From positions 330,610-394,609 of the forward strand of contig CACRSC010000019.1 of NCBI GenBank assembly GCA_902651635.1: 64,000 nt of DNA, in the 5' to 3' direction. A program made the translations under genes and the position numbers. Position 1 is the stretch's first letter. Each line of letters begins with the position of its first letter. This document shows positions 9,880 through 19,270 of this stretch, one piece after another. Source of the DNA: Mastigamoeba balamuthi. Taxonomy: Eukaryota > Evosea > Mastigamoebida > Mastigamoebidae. The notes beneath the pieces are model-generated. The model saw only the letters and a list, made by a program, of their open reading frames with translations, was not told where the DNA came from and made no database searches.

Positions 9880-9990
9880 GTTGCGTAAATTGCCTAAAAC
9901 ACCGCCGGATATTTTCTGGTGACGTGGCCCCCACGTGTGTGCCTCCCCCTCGCCATATCTCTCGCGGTATCTGGGCGGGGTCAGGGCCGC
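9880..9990 (-). promoter_or_regulatory. Conserved upstream region of the MSSDD family
   Basis: The 110 bp before the start codon are shared almost unchanged with copy 2 (16,752-16,860) and, less closely, with the exon-1 fragments at 12.95-13.01 and 13.35-13.43 kb. Conserved words are GAAAATATCC about 30 bp before the ATG, the palindrome CACGTG within CCCCACGTGTGTG, and GAGATATGGCGAGGGG. Conservation in copies whose coding parts have decayed reflects recent duplication, so promoter function is inferred only from position. Confidence 0.5.
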
Positions 9991-10036
9991 TGACTGCTGC
10001 TGCAGGGCCTGCATACAGCTTGCATATAACGATCAG

Positions 10037-10600
10037 TCACTGGCTGAACATACCACTGAAGTCGCTCAGTGTGGCCCCTTGTGTAGTGTATAGCCTCACA
10101 AAGTCGCTCCTGGAGATCGAGAACTTTGTCTCGCAGTACTTGCACAGTGAGAAGATGTTGTCTGCCGCAACAGGTCAGCCATTCTCCGGAAAGGGTGGTT
10201 TGCAATGATGGAGCCTCACCCGTCCACCGGTTGGCAGCGGTGAGAGCTTCGTCAGCCTCCTTCTTGAGCGCCTCCACGATGGCGGGGTCGTTCTCAGCGT
10301 ACCTGCGGGACACCAAACGGCACGTCAGACGTGGCAGCAGTGCTGGGGCAGCATCAGCACTCACACGGTGAGCTCCTCGCTGAGCTGTGCCTTCTTCTGC
10401 TGCAGCTCCTTCAGCTCCTCGGGCCCCGCTGTCCTCTCGGGCTGCGACGCCGTGTTTGCAAGCCAGTGGTCGCAAGGCTGAGTCCATGTGGTCGGCAATC
10501 ACCGTGTCGATCGACTCGTGCTTGGCCTGAAACGCCTCGAGTTCCTTGGTCATCTGCTCCAGCTTGTTCCTTCTGACCACCAGTGCGAGAACACTCTGCG
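10037..10600 (-). pseudogene. MND1: MND1 C-terminal fragment A (meiotic recombination protein)
   Basis: Reading leftward, a coiled coil (RRNKLEQMTKELEAF) is followed by QQKKAQLSEEL, an intron, then ENDPAIVEALKKEADEA and the family hallmark AANRWTDNIF. The hallmark is created by a splice at G|GTGAGG to CAG|ACAAC. The frame ends about 35 residues later. MND1 pairs with HOP2 to stimulate DMC1/RAD51 strand exchange in meiosis, and its C-terminus typically reads AANRWTDNIF. The N-terminal winged-helix part is absent: upstream DNA is unrelated and also duplicated elsewhere. It is therefore a 5'-truncated copy. The terminal exon itself looks sound. Confidence 0.7.
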
Positions 10601-10639
10601 CACGGCGCGGCAGCCGCGGCTCAGAAGAGGCGGGATGCC

Positions 10640-11780
10640 TGCTGGCTGCCCCTCGCTGGGGTTGCTGGGGGAGGGTCTGCTGGCAGTGAGAAGGGCTCAT
10701 GGACGGAGACAAGCATAAGGCAACATTAGCACGAAGAGAAGCGAGCAGACGACCTGTGCAGCAGAGGGCCTGAGGAGTGCACTGGCCGGCACGACACGCG
10801 TCAGGACGTTGCCGCCCAGCAGCGCCGCAGAGCTCTCCGAGTATGGTGACATCTACGTCCACAGTCTCCTGCGCCAGACCGCGACATGGGCGCCTCTGGG
10901 CAAGATCGCGTCCTGGTGCTTGAGCTGCTGCAGCTGCGGGTCTGCACACCTCGGAGTGGCGCTGGGTCGTTCTTGCCGAGCACATGGCCGAGGGGAACTG
11001 GGGCGCCCTGGCGCCAGTACACACCGTCGAGCTGCAGTGGGTTTTCCCAGCACGCGTGGTCAACGGGCTCCACGGTGGTTTCCTGCTGTGGAACATGGCC
11101 GGCAGGCACTTGCGGATCTACGTGAGCTCCTCGGCCGCCTTCTCCACGGACCATTCCTTTGCGCTCGCGTGCCGCAACGCCACTCGGCCTGCCCGCCAGC
11201 ATGCGCATTCTCAGCCTCCCGGCCGAGGGTGAGCTGCGGTCCGTGGGCTCCGCCGTGCCCGCGGGGTGCCTGTCGCAGGCCGTGCGGTTCCGATGAGCTT
11301 CACTGGCGTCGTCATGCTGGTCCCAAACGCCCTGCCAGCCCCGCTGGCCTACGAGATGCCAGTCGCCAACTACGAGTCGGTCGTGGCGCACGCGGCCTAC
11401 TTCATGGCCGACGCCGGCAGCACGGGGACTGCGACACTGACGAGCATCGATGCGCAGGGTGACCGCCTGGCGGCCTGGGTCACTGCGCTGCCATGGGGGG
11501 GGGGGGGGGCTGGCAGAACAACGGCGCGGGGACTGGGGGTGGCCATCACGGGAGCGTGCTGACGACCCCGGGCAGTTCGTCTACGTGTCCAACGAGGGCT
11601 TGGCGCGCCACGTCGACAGCGTGCTGCTGGTCGTCGGGGACGCGCTGGCCCAGTGAAAAGCCTCGGGCACGTGGCAGCTGTGGATGCTGCACAACACCCC
11701 ATGGGCGGACTTGAGAAACGCGACGCAAATGGTGGCGAATGGGCCCGCTGGCTGGCTCGACAACTTTTGAGTTTTCAAAA
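10640..11780. pseudogene. Duplicated segment A, remains of an unrecognised gene
   Basis: This 1.1 kb is paralogous to 13,870-15,120. On the plus strand, protein-like blocks are shared by both copies, such as LSLPAEGE near 11,210, AYFMADAG/AFFTADAG near 11,400, GDRLAAWV near 11,460 and HVDSVLLVVGDAL near 11,615. They fall in different frames and are interrupted, so both copies look decayed. On the minus strand, open frames match only weakly. I cannot name the ancestral gene. A run of ten Gs near 11,500 is a likely indel hotspot. Confidence 0.45.
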
Positions 11781-11819
11781 ATCGCGAGTGGAAATATCTC
11801 CGCAGGATTCTGGTTCTTG

Positions 11820-12749
11820 AATAAGAGTGAAATTGAATCTAGATCTAGAAATATCTACGTCAAATTGTATCTAGATTCAATGCTATTGGTATCTTCCCTG
11901 CCGAATTGGTGGCGAACGCGGGCGTTGTTGTCAGAGAAGGCCGAATCGACCACGCGGTCACGTACACGGCGCTGACGGTCATGGTGCTGGCACCGGCAGC
12001 CATCACGCTGGCGCCTCTTCGCACTCTGGCTGCTCACCGTCCCCGCTGCGACACCGGCAGGCACCACCTCTTCACGCTCCGCATCCTGCTCTGGGCCTCG
12101 CGCGCAGAGATCTGGGACAAGGTCTTCCCGGGCATCGACACCCGCCACCTCGTTGCCTCGGCCCTGCTCGCCCTCCCGGGCCTCCGGGGTGAGTCGCCCC
12201 CCACACACACACACACTGGCGTGCTGCCGACGCAGAGCTGTGCCTGCACTCGGGTGTGTCAACGCCAGCAGGAAGGTGGCCTCGCGGATCCTGGCGGAGA
12301 CGAAGCTCAGCCTGCTGCTGTACCCCGGGGGCGAGAGGGAGCAGCTCGAGACGCAGCACGGCCGCCACCGCATCTACGTGAGCGGCAGGCGCGGCTTCCT
12401 GCGCCTGGCCCTGCAGAACGGCACGCCCGTGGTCCCCTGCTACATCTTCGGCGTCGTGGACGAGTTCGCGACGACCTCGTTCGCCCACGGGCTGAGGGCG
12501 TGGGTCCAGAAGCGCTTTGCTGTCGCCCTGCCACTGTTCTGGGGCACGGCGCTGCTCCCGTGGGTGCCCAGGCAGGTGCCGGTCACTGCCGTCTTCGGGG
12601 AGGCGATCGAGGTCGGGCCCCCGGTCGCAGAGCCCACAGACGAGCAGATCGCACAGCTTCAGAAGCGCTACATCGAGGCGCTGACGTCGGTGTTTGACCG
12701 ATGCAAGGCGGAGCTCGCCACGGAGGATACAACACTGGAGGTTGTCTGA
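11820..12749 (+). pseudogene. DGAT2-like acyltransferase pseudogene A
   Basis: Closely matches the intact gene at 17,066-18,140 in inverted orientation. Differences show decay. The start codon region reads TTGGTGGCG where the intact gene has CGGATGGCG. The part holding the acyltransferase HPHG motif and the following VLALDR is deleted, so LFTL joins ILLWAS directly. After the intron acceptor one G of a GGGG run is missing, shifting the frame at VNASRK. The 3' half (from about 12,250) is otherwise nearly identical to the intact gene, so the duplication is recent. Confidence 0.8.
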
Positions 12750-13012
12750 GTGTCGCGAAGAGGTCTAAACCAGGTTTCTATGGCTCGTGGCGTGTGCTCC
12801 ATGCTGAGCCTATCTCTCCTTAGAGAATCTCGCACAACTCTGTGATGAAAAGAAGAGGGTACGTTCTCGCTTCATCCCATTCGAGCCAGTGACCGATCGT
12901 CACATGCTCGCTGGCCTGCAGGCCCCTGCCCTGACCCCGCCCAGATACCGCGAGAGATATGGCGAGGGGGAGGCACACACGTGGGGGCCACGTCACCAGA
13001 AATAATACCGAG

Positions 13013-13114
13013 ATGAGCCATTTACACAACATCAGCTCGGACGACAACAACGACGACCGCACGGGCCCTCCTGCGGGCAAGAGGCACCGCACGGACGAGG
13101 CGGTTTTCGTCCAG
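13013..13114 (+). pseudogene. Orphan first exon of the MSSDD family (plus-strand arm)
   Basis: Encodes SSDDNNDDRTGPPAGKRHR and ends at CCAG|GTGCGT, the family donor. The usual start ATGAGC reads ATCAGC here. An in-frame ATG 27 bp upstream (13,013) could serve instead. No exon 2 follows because the sequence turns back into the opposite arm. It is a fragment unless it has gained a new downstream exon. Confidence 0.65.
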
Positions 13115-13259
13115 GTGCGTGCCACCGCCACCACCGATGTGTCGATGCGCAGCGCTAGGAGCAAACCCCCCCCCCCACGGAAATCCACGAAGCAACAGAG
13201 GCACGCGGCGCGGGGTTGCTCAAAGCGCTGCGCATCGACACATCGGCGGCGGCATGCAC

Positions 13260-13343
13260 CTGGACGAAAACTGCCTCGTCCGTGTGGTGCCTCTTGGCCG
13301 CAGGAGGGCCCGTGCGGTTGTCGTTGGTCTCGCCCAAGCTCAT
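13260..13343 (-). pseudogene. Orphan first exon of the MSSDD family (minus-strand arm)
   Basis: Begins ATGAGC and encodes MSLGETNDNRTGPPAAKRHH, then ends at CCAG|GTGCAT. The acidic-then-basic pattern and the donor position match copy 1. Intron sequence runs only to the C-rich centre of the inverted repeat, so no second exon is available. Confidence 0.65.
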
Positions 13344-13436
13344 GTTGTGTAAATGGCTCACCGCGCAGATTATTTCTGGTGACGTGACCCCACGTGTGTG
13401 CCTCCCCCTCGCCATATCTCTCACGGTATCTGGGCG

Positions 13437-13850
13437 ACCCGTCCACCGGTTGGCATCGGTGAGAGCTTCGTCCGCCTCCTTCTCGAGCGCCTCCACGATG
13501 GCGGGGTCGTTCTCAGCGTACCTGCGGGACACCAAACGGCACGTCAGACGCAGCAGCGGTGCTGGGGCAGCGTCAGCACTCACACGGCGAGCTCCTCACT
13601 GAGCTGTGCCTTCTTCTGCTGCAGCTCCTTCAGCTCCTCGAGCCCCGCTGTCCTCTCGGGCTGCGCCGCCGTGTTAGCAGGCCGGTGGTCGCAAGGCTGC
13701 AAGCGCACCAAGTCCATGCGGTCTGCAATCACCGCGTCGATCGACTCGTGGAGCTCAGCTGCCTTGGCCTGCAACGCCTCGAGCTCCTTGGTTCTCTGCT
13801 CCAGCTTGTTCCTCCTGACCACCAGTGCCAGAACACCCTGCACACGGCGT
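13437..13850 (-). pseudogene. MND1 C-terminal fragment B
   Basis: Parallel to fragment A: RRNKLEQRTKELEALQ coiled coil, LKELQQKKAQLSEELAV, the same intron, then ENDPAIVEALEKEADEA and NRWTG. The last exon (DNIF and beyond) is missing because the copy is cut at about 13,437 and joined to the MSSDD upstream region. The N-terminal half is missing too. It is a broken paralogue and keeps an 8-residue segment (AKAAELHE) lost from A. Confidence 0.7.
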
Positions 13851-13869
13851 GGCAGCCACTGCTCAGCAC

Positions 13870-15120
13870 AGAGGAGGGGATGCCTGCTGGCTGCCCCTCA
13901 CTGGGGTTGCTGAGACGGCGCACCATCTCCACCACCAGCGTTATTGTCTCCTGCGGCAGACCGCGACATGGGCGCCTCGATCTGCAAGCTGCCCGGCCCC
14001 TGATCTTGTGCACGAGTTCCTCAAAGGCTGCAGCAGTCTGCGTGCACTGCCTCGCACTCGCCGGCAGCTGGGCCTCCTGCAGCAACAAACTGATGAGGTG
14101 GTGGAGATATAGTGGGGCCCTGTGGCGCGCCGTATCGCGGAGAGTACATCGGAGCTTGTCTAACTCGGCAGCCTTGGCCTCAGTGTCTGCCGGAGCACGT
14201 CCGGATGGCGCCTTCTCGGGTGAGATCGCGTTCTGGCGCTTGAGCTGCTGCAGCTGCGGGTCTGTGCACCTCGGAGGAGTGGCGCTGGGCCGTTCTTGCT
14301 GCGCACGTGGCCAAGGAGGACTGGGGCGCCCTGGCGCCAGTACGGTCCTGTACCGTCGAGCTGCGGCGGGTTTTCCCAGCAGTTTGGGCACACGCAGTCG
14401 CTGGGCTTCATGGCAGTTTCCCTCTGTAGAACTTTGCCGGCAGCAGGTGCTTTGCGGATCTCCGTAAGCTCCTCCGGGCCGCCTTCTCCGCGGACCATTC
14501 CTTTGCGCTCGCTCGTCGCGATGCTGCAGTGCCGCAACGCCGCTCGGCCTGCCCGTCAGAACGCGCTCAGCATTCTCAGCCTCCCGGCCGAGGGCGAGAT
14601 GCGGTCCATGGGCTCCGCCGTGCCCGAAGGGGCACCTGTCGCAGGCCGTGCGGTTCCGATGAGCCGTCGTGCTGGTCCCCAATGCCCCGCCAGCCCGCTG
14701 GCCTACGAGATACCAGTCACCAACTACGAGTCGGTCGTGACGCACTCGGCCTTCTTCACGGCCGACGCCGGCAGCCCGGGGACCGCGACGCTGATGAGCA
14801 TCATGCGCAGGGCGACCGCCTGGCGGCCTGGGTCGCTGTGCTGCCGCAGGGGGCCGCGTGCTGCAGTACAACGACGGACTGGGGTGGCAATCACGGGGGC
14901 ACCCATGCTGACGGACCCTGGGCTGCGATTCATCCACGTGCCCAACGAGGCTCGGTGCGCCACGTCGACAGCGTGCTGATGGTCGTCGGGGACGCGCTGG
15001 CCCTACACCCGAATAGCCTCGGGCACGTGGCAGCTGCAGATGCTGCACAACACCCCACGCGGGGGACTTGAGAAACGCGGAGCAAATGGTGGCGAATGGG
15101 CCCGCTGGCTCGACAACTGC
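13870..15120. pseudogene. Duplicated segment B, remains of an unrecognised gene
   Basis: Paralogue of 10,640-11,780 in the same orientation, with extra sequence near 13,960-14,200 that A lacks. Minus-strand reading there is helical (TEAKAAELDKLR, FEELVHKIRG). Plus-strand blocks (ILSLPAEGE, LAYEIPVTNYESVV, ADAGSPGTATL, HVDSVLMVVGDAL) again lie in shifting frames. The gene of origin is unknown and both copies seem non-functional. Confidence 0.45.
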
Positions 15121-15189
15121 CGAGTGGTTTGCTAAGCAATCGCAACGAGAGTGTCTCTGAGGACCTGGAAATATCTCGCTGAAGATTCT

Positions 15190-15463
15190 GGTTCTTGAAT
15201 AAGAGTGAAATTGAATCTATTCAATGCTATTGGTATCTTCCCTGCCGAACTGGTGGCGAAAGCGGGTGTTGTTGTCGGAGAAGGCCGCGCCGGAGGACGC
15301 TGCGAAGCACATTATCGACTGCGCAGCCACGTACACGGTGCTCACGGTCATGGTGCTGGCATCATGCTGCGACCCCGGCAGGCACTACCTCTTCACACTA
15401 CACCCACACGGCGTGCTCGCGCTCGACCGCATCCTGCTCTGGGCCTCGCGGGCAGAGAAGTGA
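15190..15463 (+). pseudogene. DGAT2-like acyltransferase pseudogene B (truncated)
   Basis: Only the N-terminal third remains. It resembles the intact gene from VLLSEKAAPEDAA through DPGRHYLFTLHPHGVLALDR, so the HPHG motif survives here although it is lost in pseudogene A. The start codon is again replaced (CTGGTGGCG). Homology stops abruptly after WASRAEK at about 15,463, where the U-box locus begins. Confidence 0.78.
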
Positions 15464-15559
15464 TCATCACATCATCGTATGGATTTGCAAATGTTTGTTG
15501 AAAAAACGACTTCAGTCACCAGTGGCACCCTCTTTCCATACGAAGTCTCTGTTTTGTGG

Positions 15560-15990
15560 TCACAGGGGCTTCAGGTCCCTGGCGGTCATGGGCTGATTGG
15601 TGATGGGCGAGCGTGGGTGGAGAGAGAGCCAGTGCAGGATGCTGTCGCGCTCGTAGGTGTGGCCGTCGGGAGCCCTCACAGGGTTGACAGGCGCCAAGAG
15701 AGTGATGGGGCAGACCCCCTCCTCCTCCTCCTCCTCCCCCGTGCTGTCCTCGCTGATGCTCACGACCCCGCTGCAGCCCGTTAATGGTGAACACTCGACC
15801 AAAACAGCAAGTAGCAGGGGAGGGGAGTGGTGTGAAGTGGATAAAATTGAGGTGGCTAGTTCATTCCCTCTGGCTGCCTGGGGATGGCAGAGGAGGACAC
15901 ACACCTGTGTGAGGAGTGTGCGCTCTGCCACCTCGGCAGCCAGCGAGGGCGACACCAGTACCTTGTACTCGTTGATGCCGCGTCGCTGCT
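15560..15990 (-). CDS. U-box (E3 ubiquitin ligase) C-terminal exons, possibly a fragment
   Basis: The last exon (15,560-15,770) encodes an acidic EEEEEE stretch and then a U-box core: CPITL, PVNPVRAPDGHTYER, SILHWL and SPITNQPM. U-boxes are RING-like folds without zinc that recruit E2 enzymes. An upstream exon (about 15,905-15,990) encodes INEYKVLVSPSLAAEVAERT and ends at ACAG|GTGTGT. The acceptor is GGGCTGCAG. Upstream, the frame is separated from the MSSDD copy 2 by a single in-frame TAA. No independent start or further 5' exons are visible, so this is either the tail of a chimeric gene or a fragment. A similar fragment lies at 52,130-52,271. Confidence 0.55.
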
Positions 15991-15991
15991 C

Positions 15992-16751
15992 TTACCGGGT
16001 CGCGGGATTCGTGCGGGTGGCCGCAGGGGCAGCTGCGTGGTGCGGGCCGGCGACAGCGGACACCGAAGGGGCGGGGACGCCATGGGCGACGCGGGCAGGG
16101 GGTGCAACAGGCACAACAGCGGCGGGAGCGGCAGGGGCGGCAGTGGCAGGGATGGCAGGGGCGGCGGCGGCAGTGGCGACCCGGGCAGCGGGTGCAGGCT
16201 GGGGGCCGGCAGCGACAGCAGGGACCGCGGCGGGGACGACGGGGACGGCGACGGGGACCGCGGCAGGGACGGCGGCAGGGACCGCGGGGACGGCGGGGAC
16301 AGCGGGCTGGGGGCCGGCGGGGACAGCGGGGACCATGGCGAGGGGCAGGCCGTCGAGCCCGGCGACAAAGTAGTTGTTGATCACGGAGTTGCCGCCGGAG
16401 ACCTGCAACCCCATTTCGGACAGAAAGAGAGCAGCAGGTCAGAGCAGCGCGCGAGCTCACGTCACACGCCGGTGCGAGGGAAGTGGACGGCCCGATGGGC
16501 TTTGTCGCCCAGGAGCGCGGCGCTGCTTCGCGGCAAGACAATTCATCCCCCTCCCCCCGCTCGATTGATTTGAGGGCTAAAAAACCCCGCGGAAATCCAC
16601 GAAGCAACAGAGGCGCGCGGCGTTGCTCAAAGCGCGGCAACATCGACGCATCGGCGGCCTCGGTGGCGGTACGCACGTGGATGAAGATCGACTCGTCCAT
16701 GCGGCGCCTCTTGGCCGCCGGGGGGCGCGCGCGGTCGTCGTCGGAGCTCAT
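15992..16751 (-). CDS. MSSDD-family protein, copy 2 (C-terminal domain replaced)
   Basis: Exon 1 (16,677-16,751), intron and the Pro/Ala-rich part of exon 2 (from 16,402) are almost identical to copy 1. Identity ends near 16,070. Beyond it the frame reads a short AP-rich tail, ending in a TAA at 15,992 instead of the usual C-terminal domain. The U-box frame continues in phase right after that stop. About 160 residues if translated as is. Upstream lies the intact DGAT2 on the same strand, the same pairing as at 11.8-13.1 kb in inverse orientation. Confidence 0.55.
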
Positions 16752-17065
16752 GTTGCGTAAATTGCCTAAAACACCGCCGGATATTTTCTGGTGACGTGGC
16801 CCCCACGTGTGTGCCTCCCCCTCGCCATATCTCTCGCGGTATCTGGGCGGGGTCAGGGCAGGGGCCTGCAGGCCAGCGAGCATGTGACGATCGGTCACTG
16901 GCTCTAACCAGAAATCGGCACTACCTCATGAGTTGAATGGGATGAAGCGAGAACGTACCCTCTTCTTTTCATCACAGAGTTGTGCGAGATTCTCTAAGGA
17001 GAGATAGGCTCAGCATGGAGCACACGCCACGAGCCATAGAAACTTGGTTTGAGTCTTCGCAACAC

Positions 17066-18140
17066 TCAGGCAACCTCCAGTGTTGCATCCTCCGTGGCGA
17101 GCTCCGCCTTGCATCGGTCAAACACCGACGTCAGCGCCTCGATGTAGCGCTTCTGAAGCTGTGCGATCTGCTCGTCTGTGGGCTCTGCGACCGGGGGCCC
17201 GACCTCGATCGCCTCCCCGAAGACGGCAGTGACCGGCACCTGCCTGGGCACCCACGGGAGCAGCGCCGTGCCCCAGAACAGCGGCAGGGCGACAGCAAAG
17301 CGCTTCTGGACCCACGCCCTCAGCCCGTGGGCGAACGAGGTCGTCGCGAACTCGTCCACGACGCCGAAGATGTAGCAGGGGACCACGGGCGTGCCGTTCT
17401 GCAGGGCCAGGCGCAGGAAGCCGCGCCTGCCGCTCACGTAGACGCGGTGGCGGCCGTGCTGCGTCTCGAGCTGCTCCCTCTCGCCCCCGGGGTACAGCAG
17501 CAGGCTGAGCTTCGTCTCCGCCAGGATCCGCGAGGCCACCTTCCTGCTGGCGTTGACACACCCCGAGTACAGGCACAGCTCTGCGAGCACGTCAAGTGAG
17601 AGCCATTTTGCAGATCAATTTCCCGATCGCAGCGGGGTCGAACGCACCCCGGAGGCCCGGGAGGGCCAGCAGGGCCGAGGCGACGAGGTCGCGGGTGTCG
17701 ATGCCCGGGAAGACCTTGTCCCACATCTCAGCGCGCGAGGCCCAGAGCAGGATGCGGTCGAGCGCGAGCACGCCGTGCGGGTGCAGCGCGAAGAGGTAGC
17801 GCCTGCCGGGGTCGAGCTGGGGGCCCAGGCGGCGCACGCGGCCGCCGTAGTGCCGCAGGAGCCTGCGCCACAGGGGCCACGACCCGAACGACGTGCGCAG
17901 GCCGTGCTTGAGGTCGGGGCGCGTGCTGAAGCTGAGGCACAGGTACGCGGCGACGGCGCAGGCCGAGAGCGCCGAGGCGGCGGGGCCGGCGAGCATCCAG
18001 AGCGCCAGGGGCGCCAGCGTGATTGCCGCCGGCGCCAGCACCATGACCGTGAGCGCCGCGTACGTGACCGCGCGGTCGATAGCGCGCTCCGCAGCGTCCT
18101 CCGCGGGGCCTTCCCCGACAACAACGCCTGCGTTCGCCAT
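17066..18140 (-). CDS. DGAT2-family acyltransferase (diacylglycerol/monoacylglycerol O-acyltransferase)
   Basis: Two exons, 17,648-18,140 and 17,066-17,580, with a 67 bp intron. The splice restores LRELCLYSGCVNASRK, the usual DGAT2 block after the substrate-binding loop. About 335 residues, slightly short for the family. Two hydrophobic segments near residues 25-75 form the ER membrane hairpin. The catalytic HPHG motif follows (LFALHPHGVL), then YPGGEREQ and RRGFLRLALQNGTPVVP, matching the family's GG-E and RKGF..LA..G..LVP motifs. Members acylate di- or monoacylglycerol at the ER in storage-lipid synthesis; the substrate cannot be told from sequence. This is the intact one of three copies. 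Confidence 0.85.
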
Positions 18141-18640
18141 CCGTTCGGCAGAGAAGATAAAAATACTGTGAAACGGTTTTGAAAAAGGGAATACCTGGGA
18201 TGCGTTTCATTTATCCACGGTTTTTCCACGGATAGAGTCATCAAATAACCCGGTTCAGAGAAAAAACCCGGTCCACTCGAAATATCTCCGCGGATTTGCA
18301 ATCGAGCCCTGTTCTGATAAGCAAATGATTCCACCAAAATCCAAGTAGGATATCAATTGCGTCTTGCATAGCAATGCAATGATAATGGGGCCTGCACACT
18401 GCAAGACACCCTTTTCTCACGGGATATATTTTGTTCCCTCAATTCGTAAGAAAGAGCTGGGATTATTCTTAGTAGACGCAAGCAGGGAATTTCCTGTTTT
18501 CAGAGTGCATCAGAATGTTCATAGATAATAAAAATAGAAATGCTGAAACCCAAAATTACTTACTAAGTACTTTTTGGACTTGTTCAGGAATCCTGACAAG
18601 TGATCATTCCACTTCTTAGGACAATGACAACCATCCACAT
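18141..18640. other. Upstream region of the DGAT2-like gene
   Basis: No gene seen. A word AAATATCTCCGC lies near 18,280. The same word precedes DGAT2 pseudogene A (near 11,793), and a shortened form precedes pseudogene B (near 15,168), but in the opposite orientation relative to the gene. The DNA turns AT-rich beyond 18,340. Confidence 0.35.
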
Positions 18641-19270
18641 GACCAGCCCTCTGCAGGTTACTCTGCATGAAGTAGTACCTGTCACATGACTTGCAATGAT
18701 ATGATATGGACCTCCCTGTTCACTTTCTTCTGTACTTGGACTGAAGCTGTGTTTTTCACCTAGCCTTGTGCTCTTGTTGCTGATGTATCACCTGCTCCAC
18801 TCTACTCCCGCATTGCTGTCTTAGCATACAAATAATGTTAGATGCAAATTAGACAGCTGGTAAAATGAGAATTCTCACCTACACAGGCTTTCACTACACT
18901 TTTCTATGCAGCTGCTTTCACTATGCATTACTACACATTTCTTTGCTGTACTGTGTAGCAGAGGTGTCTTCACACAGTGCTATGACCTCAGCTACATTGT
19001 GTATCAGACCCATTCTCTGCTATATGCTGCTAAATGGTCTTCACTATGCCATGTAGCAGATTCAGCTTCACAGTATAGTAAACCTAGCATAGTGTGCATA
19101 GTAGATCCACCTCTGTGACACATTACTATACAGGCTCTGCTACAGTGTAATAGACTCAGTTCTGCTACAATGCTGCTATGTGGACTCAGCTATGTGCTTC
19201 TGCAATAATTTCACTATACTATGTAGTGAAGCATGCATAGTGGCATGTAGTGAAACTGGAACCACTCTAG
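18640..19270. repeat. Second copy of the composite repeat with CTGCTACA-type array
   Basis: 18,640-18,730 resembles 541-640. From about 18,885 to 19,265 the DNA carries the same kind of words as 812-1,700 (CTACACA, GTGTAGCAGA, CTGCTATG), in both orientations. The array is shorter and more diverged than the left one. Short open frames here are repeat-derived. Confidence 0.6.

Larger units (their letters stand above)
12945..13430. repeat. Inverted duplication of the MSSDD-family promoter and first exon
   Basis: About 225 bp (12,945-13,170) recurs as the reverse complement at about 13,195-13,430, with a run of about 13 Cs near the centre. Each arm contains the family upstream region, exon 1 and the start of intron 1, so the two first exons face each other. 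Arm identity is imperfect, with small indels and substitutions. Neither arm continues into exon 2. Confidence 0.8.

Noticed and set aside
18865-19118. Membrane-like short frames (FHYALLHISLLYC and similar) near 18.9-19.1 kb
   Set aside because: Generated by the CTACAC/GTAGCA repeat words; the same pseudo-peptides appear in the 0.8-1.7 kb array.
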